A program made the position numbers and the translations under genes. Below the pieces are notes generated by a model that had not been told where the DNA came from, searched no databases, and was given only the letters and a program-made list of their open reading frames with translations. 64,000 nt of DNA from Trileptium ribeirensis (Eukaryota; Nematoda; Enoplea; Enoplida; Thoracostomopsidae): the NCBI GenBank assembly GCA_030248225.1, contig JASANE010000114.1, positions 1 to 64,000 on the forward strand, read 5' to 3'. This document shows positions 59,746 through 64,000 of this stretch, in pieces. Every line of letters begins with the position of its first letter. Position 1 is the stretch's first letter.

Positions 59746-61480
59746 ATCCCAATTCATAATCGACAATATTTTTACAGTGACTGGTTCAGGTTATGTAAGT
59801 TTCACTTAAAGCAACAAAGTACTATAATATTACACAATTATTGCTACAGTGACTTCAATACTGGTACTACATTATTGGCATTGGTTACAAGCATTCGATA
59901 GAAGATTCTTTGCTGTCACCATTTGCAAGCATTTTCTATTCACGTTCGAGATATAGGGCTATGAGCAATAAAGAATAGCTTAAGTGTCCCACTAGTTGTC
60001 ATACGTTATCTCTCACAATATCTAGTTGTTCGTATCCATATGGTTACAACAATATAGAGATAATAACGAATTGTAATTTACAAATGTATGCTTTTCTTGA
60101 CAAATCTTTGATTATGGATTTTGAGAGCAATAAAATTCATCATCGCCCCTCAAAACTGCAGCTACAGTTACGGACAAACAGAGGCGTAAAACTCTATTAT
60201 TTTTTTGGCGGTGGGGGTCAAGATTTATTAGACATCTATTTGCTATGGGTACGGGTTTAACTGGTCAAAATTTGTTAGACATCTATATAATATGGGTACT
60301 GGTTTAACTTAACCATCCTTCGGGTCGGGGACCCCCTTCTCCGTTCAAGCGACATTTAGATACGTAGTCGTAAACATGCGCGCCAAATGGACTGGCAAAA
60401 TTTAACGACTTGTAGCAAAATTTAGGAAAATTAAAATTTTTAGTAAAAATTGACACAAATCTGAGATAATCGTAGGAAATTAGCAAAATACGAAAATATG
60501 GGCATCGTTTTAGCAAAACTCTGGTGTGAGGGGCCATGCTTGCGAAGGACCCCCAAGTAAATATTTTTTGGTGTTCAGGAGCACCAGTTTTAACGCCAGG
60601 GCTAATAAAAATAAAAGCAAATTTTACTAGAATCGTTCGGAACAGTAGTTGGCGAAAAAATTTACTAGTTTAAAATCGTTATTTGCGAACATTTTGCTTT
60701 CGCTATTGTCCATAAATGTATGTGTGTTGTAGTAATGGTCAAAATATCATTTAATACCGCAAGATTAATATGTTAGAAAACCACCACCGGTGCCACGATA
60801 CCCTACGACAAGCGACGAATGTAAATATATTTTATAGTGTACGTAAATTAACTCTATACGAACAACCAAAAAAAAGTACTTTTGATAAAATATCTTTTAC
60901 ACTACTGTTTACCATCGCGCCTTTTACTCTGCTTACAATCATCAAGCTGATCCGTCGCCGCTTGTTTAACGTGTCAGAAACAAATTTTGATAGTAATCGT
61001 AAAATTATAATCTGTAGTTACGGATAGTTATAAAATCATATAAGCAAATCTTTCGCGCACCGTTTGTGCACAATTAACAATTATTCTTCACGGTACTACT
61101 CTATAAATATTTACATTCACTTCTGCCCGTGATTCGATTCGAACAAACTCATCTTCCAATCATTCAAAGACTGTAGACAGTTAAATACTGATATAAACAT
61201 ATAATTAATCATTCGAGACTGTAGACAGTTAAATACTTTTACGAAATAAAAGCTTAGAAATTTTGAAATGCAATAGTTTGCAGCATAGAACCATTGCGCA
61301 TTCGTACTGTGTATTGTATACAACACTTGTCCGAAATGACCACTCCTCGCTCGATGTTAGACTGTTACGACACAATACATACAAATCTTGAACAAATATA
61401 TTTCCAATGGCTACATACATAGTTCATACGTATCTTTTAATCGCGACATTGTATAATACTCTATGTTGTAAATACTGTAT
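59746..61480. other. Intronic stretch with MITE copies
   Basis: 60,300-60,545 is a reversed relative of the T/A-rich repeat tail at 7.26 and 13.6 kb. 60,600-60,725 is a short foldback MITE (ataaaagcaaat ... attttgctttcgctat). 61,013-61,090 is a partial relative (gttacggatag, ataagcaaat, ttcgcg). A word ending tgtagacagttaaatact is duplicated at 61,172 and 61,213. No gene. Confidence 0.45.
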
Positions 61481-61526
61481 ATAAGCTGTTAGCTGTTTTT
61501 GTTAATTGCCGCTCAAGCTAAACAAT

Positions 61527-61598
61527 GGGTCCACCGGGAATTGAACACCGGGCCTTCTGCGTGCGCAGCAGACGTGCTTACCACTACACCATGGACCC
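61527..61598 (-). tRNA. tRNA-like gene, copy 1 (Val-type body, abnormal anticodon loop)
   Basis: Seventy-two nt fold as a cloverleaf: a perfect 7-bp acceptor (GGGTCCA / TGGACCC), a D-stem GTGT/GCAC, an anticodon stem TCTGC/GCAGA and a full-length T-arm. A-box TGGTGTAGTGG and B-box GTTCAATTCC are intact. Two oddities: the anticodon loop TGCGCAC has G where the universal U33 should be (nominal anticodon CGC), and the T-stem (CGGTG / CCCGG) has two mismatches. The body (GTGTAGTGGT, ACGTCTGC, CACGCAGAAGG) resembles tRNA-Val. No T4 terminator follows directly. Probably a tRNA pseudogene or tRNA-derived repeat; an active unusual tRNA is not excluded. Confidence 0.55.
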
Positions 61599-61804
61599 GC
61601 TTGAAACGGTTGGATGGTTGTGTTGATATTCTAACTAGCGAATTATCTGTGTGATCACTACATAACCCCCGCGGCCAGCTGCGGAGCAGGCATTTTTGAG
61701 CTCATTACTCTTCGCATAGACTGATCTGCACGGGGATCACGTCGGGTTCACCAAATATAAGCTATGTTAGCTGTTTTTGTTAATTGCCGCTCAAGCTAAA
61801 CAAT

Positions 61805-61876
61805 GGGTCCACCGGGAATTGAACACCGGGCCTTCTGCGTGCGCAGCAGACGTGCTTACCACTACACCATGGACCC
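61805..61876 (-). tRNA. tRNA-like gene, copy 2 (identical to copy 1)
   Basis: Identical over 72 nt to the copy at 61,527-61,598, including the non-U33 loop and the mismatched T-stem. The shared defects show that duplication came after the tRNA had degenerated, or that both are under the same constraint. Confidence 0.55.
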
Positions 61877-62250
61877 GCTTGAAACGGTTGGATGGTTGTG
61901 GTGATATTCTAACTAGCGAATTATCTGTGTGATCACTACACTGTACGTTCTATATATAAAATAAATCTAATACTGTGATTTTTGTAAATGTTGGCTATTG
62001 CATTTTTTATTGATGATGATGTTGCTGGCGGCCTACAAATATACATATAATGTATAAAACTGAACGGTATATTCAGCAGTAATAGAATAATATTAATTGT
62101 ATGTAGTATTACATTTGTATAAAATTAAAAAGTATTAATATTGCAATAATTTTCACATCTGCACGATTCTCGCTTTATGTGGGCTTGCTGCTCGCTCGAT
62201 CGAAAATCGACAGACATTGCTGGCGAGTAGAGTATGTAGTTATTCCTTAC

Positions 62251-62352
62251 CTGATGTTGACGGCTGTTCCGATCCGGAAACTGTCCGACGCGCTATCTCG
62301 TGACCTCTGCGTTCAGATTTTCCTTTCTTTTTGCTCGGACTCGGCTTAAGCG
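62251..62352 (-). CDS. 102-nt exon, most upstream found, probably TSC22 long isoform
   Basis: Acceptor ATCTGTTTTAG and donor ATCAG|GTAAGG. CG completes a codon begun upstream (xCG: Ser, Pro, Thr or Ala). Then 33 codons follow (LKPSPSKKKGKSERRGHEIA, RRTVSGSEQPSTS), and one G is left, giving GGT (Gly) with the exon at 56,216. The other two frames contain stops. The basic KKKGKSERR cluster could be a nuclear localisation signal, which would suit a transcription regulator. The exon is internal, so the start of the protein lies beyond 62.4 kb or outside the window. A short unknown exon between 62.2 and 56.2 kb cannot be excluded, since phase 1-1 exons could be inserted. Confidence 0.8.
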
Positions 62353-62837
62353 CTAAAACAGATATTACATACATAAGCATAATACATTGCAAGTCAAGAA
62401 TGTTTTGTAAATATTTACAAACCAGAAAAACAAATATAAATAATAATAATTATGACAGCTTTTTCGTTGTGGGAATAAATGAAGAAGCATACATACAGCG
62501 GTAACAGTGCATAATGATCTTTCCTATAGTGAAGAGGATAACACCTGTGACGATTTCTTCGATCTTCGAATAATAGTATAATCTTGTTTAAATGTTATCA
62601 GAGTAAGATACTCCAAAACCATAGCTGTTAGAGCATATAAGGCACTTAAGTCTATGCTATATAGCGTAGTTATTCGTTACCAAGGGGCTACGTATGTGTA
62701 CATAATTATTTGAATATTTTCAGAGAAGATGTAAGTGCCTTCCAAATTTCATTGTGAAAGAAACGGCTACTCTATAAATCAAGGTACAAATACAGCTACT
62801 GCTATCCATCCCAATTTTATACAAGAACTTAGTTAAA
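62353..62837. other. AT-rich stretch upstream of the 102-nt exon
   Basis: Nothing is recognised. A plus-strand TTTTCAG near 62,720 precedes a frame of only 17 codons and is not called. Confidence 0.4.
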
Positions 62838-63463
62838 ATTGCGCTTCTTTTCCAGTATCCACCAGCCCGCATTTGCCCAAAAATAATCAGATTCTAAAAA
62901 TTTTGGTATTTTTGTGATCCTCGAGACCTCCCCTGATCATTTAGACCAAAAAATTGAATCTTTAAAATTTTAGATTTTTTGGGTCCCAATGGTCGGTTTC
63001 TTGGGAACCCAAAAATTTTTTTTCATAAAAATTGCATTTTTACACACCATTCGACGTGGATTGACGAACTGAATTGAATGGTGATATTTTTAAAGGGATC
63101 CAGTAACCGGATCCTAGGTTATAGCCAAAAATATCGGAGGCTGAGAGCCAATTCAAAAGCTTTTGGCTATAACTTAGGCTGCTTTTATCCGTTATAATAA
63201 ATTATCCGTTATAAATCCGTTATAAATAACACGATTACACTCAGCTCATCAATCCGCGTCGAATGGTGGGTAGAAATCCAATTTTTAAGAAAAAATTTTT
63301 GTGTTTCCTAGGGACCCAAAAAATCTAAAATTTTAAAAATTCAATTTTTTTTGGTCTAAATGATCATGGGAGGTCTCGAGGATCACAAAACACCAAAATT
63401 TCTAGAATCTGACCATTTTTGGGTAAATGCGGGCTGGGGGGATAATGGAAAAGAACCAAAATT
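62838..63463. mobile_element. Inverted-repeat (foldback) element
   Basis: The left arm (62,838-63,078) and right arm (63,238-63,463) are inverted copies sharing cttttcca, cagcccgcattt-ccc, tcctcgagacctccc, tgatcattta and ccattcgacg. The spacer has a nested inverted pair (ggttatagccaaaa / ttttggctataact). The architecture, including gggacc-caaaaaatttt words, parallels the 16.1-16.8 kb element. The paired 109-codon frames on both strands at 63,360-63,712 are not genes. Confidence 0.85.
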
Positions 63464-63554
63464 GCTCTCATTACGCGCAACATTCCCAAAAGTTACACAA
63501 AAATTGTTTCTCTCGACATATGAATATCGGAACGTTTTCTGTTCAGGCGACATG

Positions 63555-63915
63555 TGTACAATAGGGATGAGAACGAGCCAGATTTTCAACATATGGCTTG
63601 GCTCGGCTCTTCGTAAACCATATCCGACTACCTCTGACGGCTTTTCCATTGCAAATCCTGGCTCGTCTGTTAGTCTCCTAACAATATAAGTTTGCGTTTC
63701 AAAAGAGAACATGACCTAAAACCGACTTACATATTATAGTGGCTTTTGAAGCGTTTAAGAACCGTCCGAATTTATCTCGGCTGTTCTTGCAATCGGCTCA
63801 GAATTGTACAATATATACATCAAGAGTTACAAGCATCTCGTTGTGTTATAAAAGAGCTTTTAGGAGCCGACCACAGTTTTTCCAGATACTCTAAGCTCGG
63901 CTTGGCTCTATGTTT
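63555..63915 (+). repeat. gagccg-rich dispersed repeat, relative of the palindrome-arm unit
   Basis: It follows the order of 32,888-33,180 with many substitutions: gatgagaacgagccagatttt, cttggctcggctct, cttttccattg-aaatc-tggctcg, ctaaca-tata and cagtttttccagata-actc-aagctcggct. It is probably a non-autonomous DNA transposon family with gagccg subterminal words. Confidence 0.7.
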
Positions 63916-64000
63916 TAAACGTGTTTCTCAATAAAGCGTAAATATAATCCTAGTAACTGCAAAATTTATGACAAAAAATATTGTCTGAAAACGATTGTTT

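Larger units (their letters stand above)
61481..61940. repeat. 175-bp direct duplication carrying the tRNA-like gene
   Basis: 61,488-61,662 and 61,766-61,940 are almost identical (one change seen, tgttgata against tggtgata), 278 bp apart. They include 39 bp upstream of the tRNA-like unit and about 64 bp after it on the plus strand. The spacer (61,663-61,765) is unique and GC-richer. Confidence 0.93.

Noticed and set aside
63360..63712. Paired 109-codon frames on opposite strands
   Set aside because: They mirror each other across a foldback arm and a gagccg repeat; no coding signature.

Overview
This is an AT-rich, repeat-laden invertebrate animal sequence. I infer this from long GT-AG introns, tiny exons, tRNA-derived SINE-like units, hAT-type terminal-inverted-repeat elements, foldback elements and minisatellites. 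There are no operons, no long intact ORFs and no rRNA. The species cannot be named from the sequence; nothing points to a bacterium or a vertebrate.

One gene is recognised with certainty. It is a TSC22-domain transcription regulator (TSC22D / Drosophila bunched family) on the minus strand. Its last coding exon (22,407 to 21,754) carries the TSC box and a leucine zipper with perfect heptads. A 52-nt exon (23,884-23,833) supplies the conserved lead-in to the TSC box. Further upstream on the same strand, five more exons can be chained by splice sites and matching phases: 62,352-62,251, 56,216-56,169, 46,425-46,290, 43,740-43,673 and 41,578-41,286. They encode a Ser/Thr/Pro/Gly-rich, probably disordered segment. 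They are plausibly the long N-terminal part of the same gene, but at least one linking exon (3n+2 nt) is missing, so two genes remain possible.

Layout. 1-20.7 kb lies downstream of the gene and is mostly repeats: a 142-bp array (1.25-1.95 kb), purine-rich minisatellites (2.2-3.2 and 15.6-15.95 kb), a 0.94-kb dispersed repeat in two direct copies (6.6 and 13.1 kb), an inverted-repeat element (16.1-16.8 kb) and nineteen 29-bp units (18.4-19.0 kb). It also holds a GC-richer island without a recognisable gene (7.95-10.7 kb) and a small frameshifted coding relic (12.7-13.06 kb). 20.76-23.9 kb is the 3' end of the TSC22 gene. 24.4-25.2 kb is a hAT-type non-autonomous element with a perfect 8-bp target duplication.

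25.49-37.16 kb is the most striking object: an 11.67-kb inverted repeat with about 5.2-kb arms that have diverged from each other. The arms flank a 1.3-kb spacer filled with a roughly 20-bp minisatellite whose last units are inverted. It sits in the apparent 17.4-kb intron upstream of the TSC22-box exons. 37-62 kb carries the five upstream exons between MITEs, a 452-bp x 4 near-identical tandem array (50.5-52.3 kb), a second hAT-type element (54.5-55.6 kb), a 2-kb foldback element (56.4-58.4 kb) and a duplicated tRNA-like gene (61.5 and 61.8 kb). The end of the window holds another inverted repeat and a copy of a repeat also present inside the palindrome arms.
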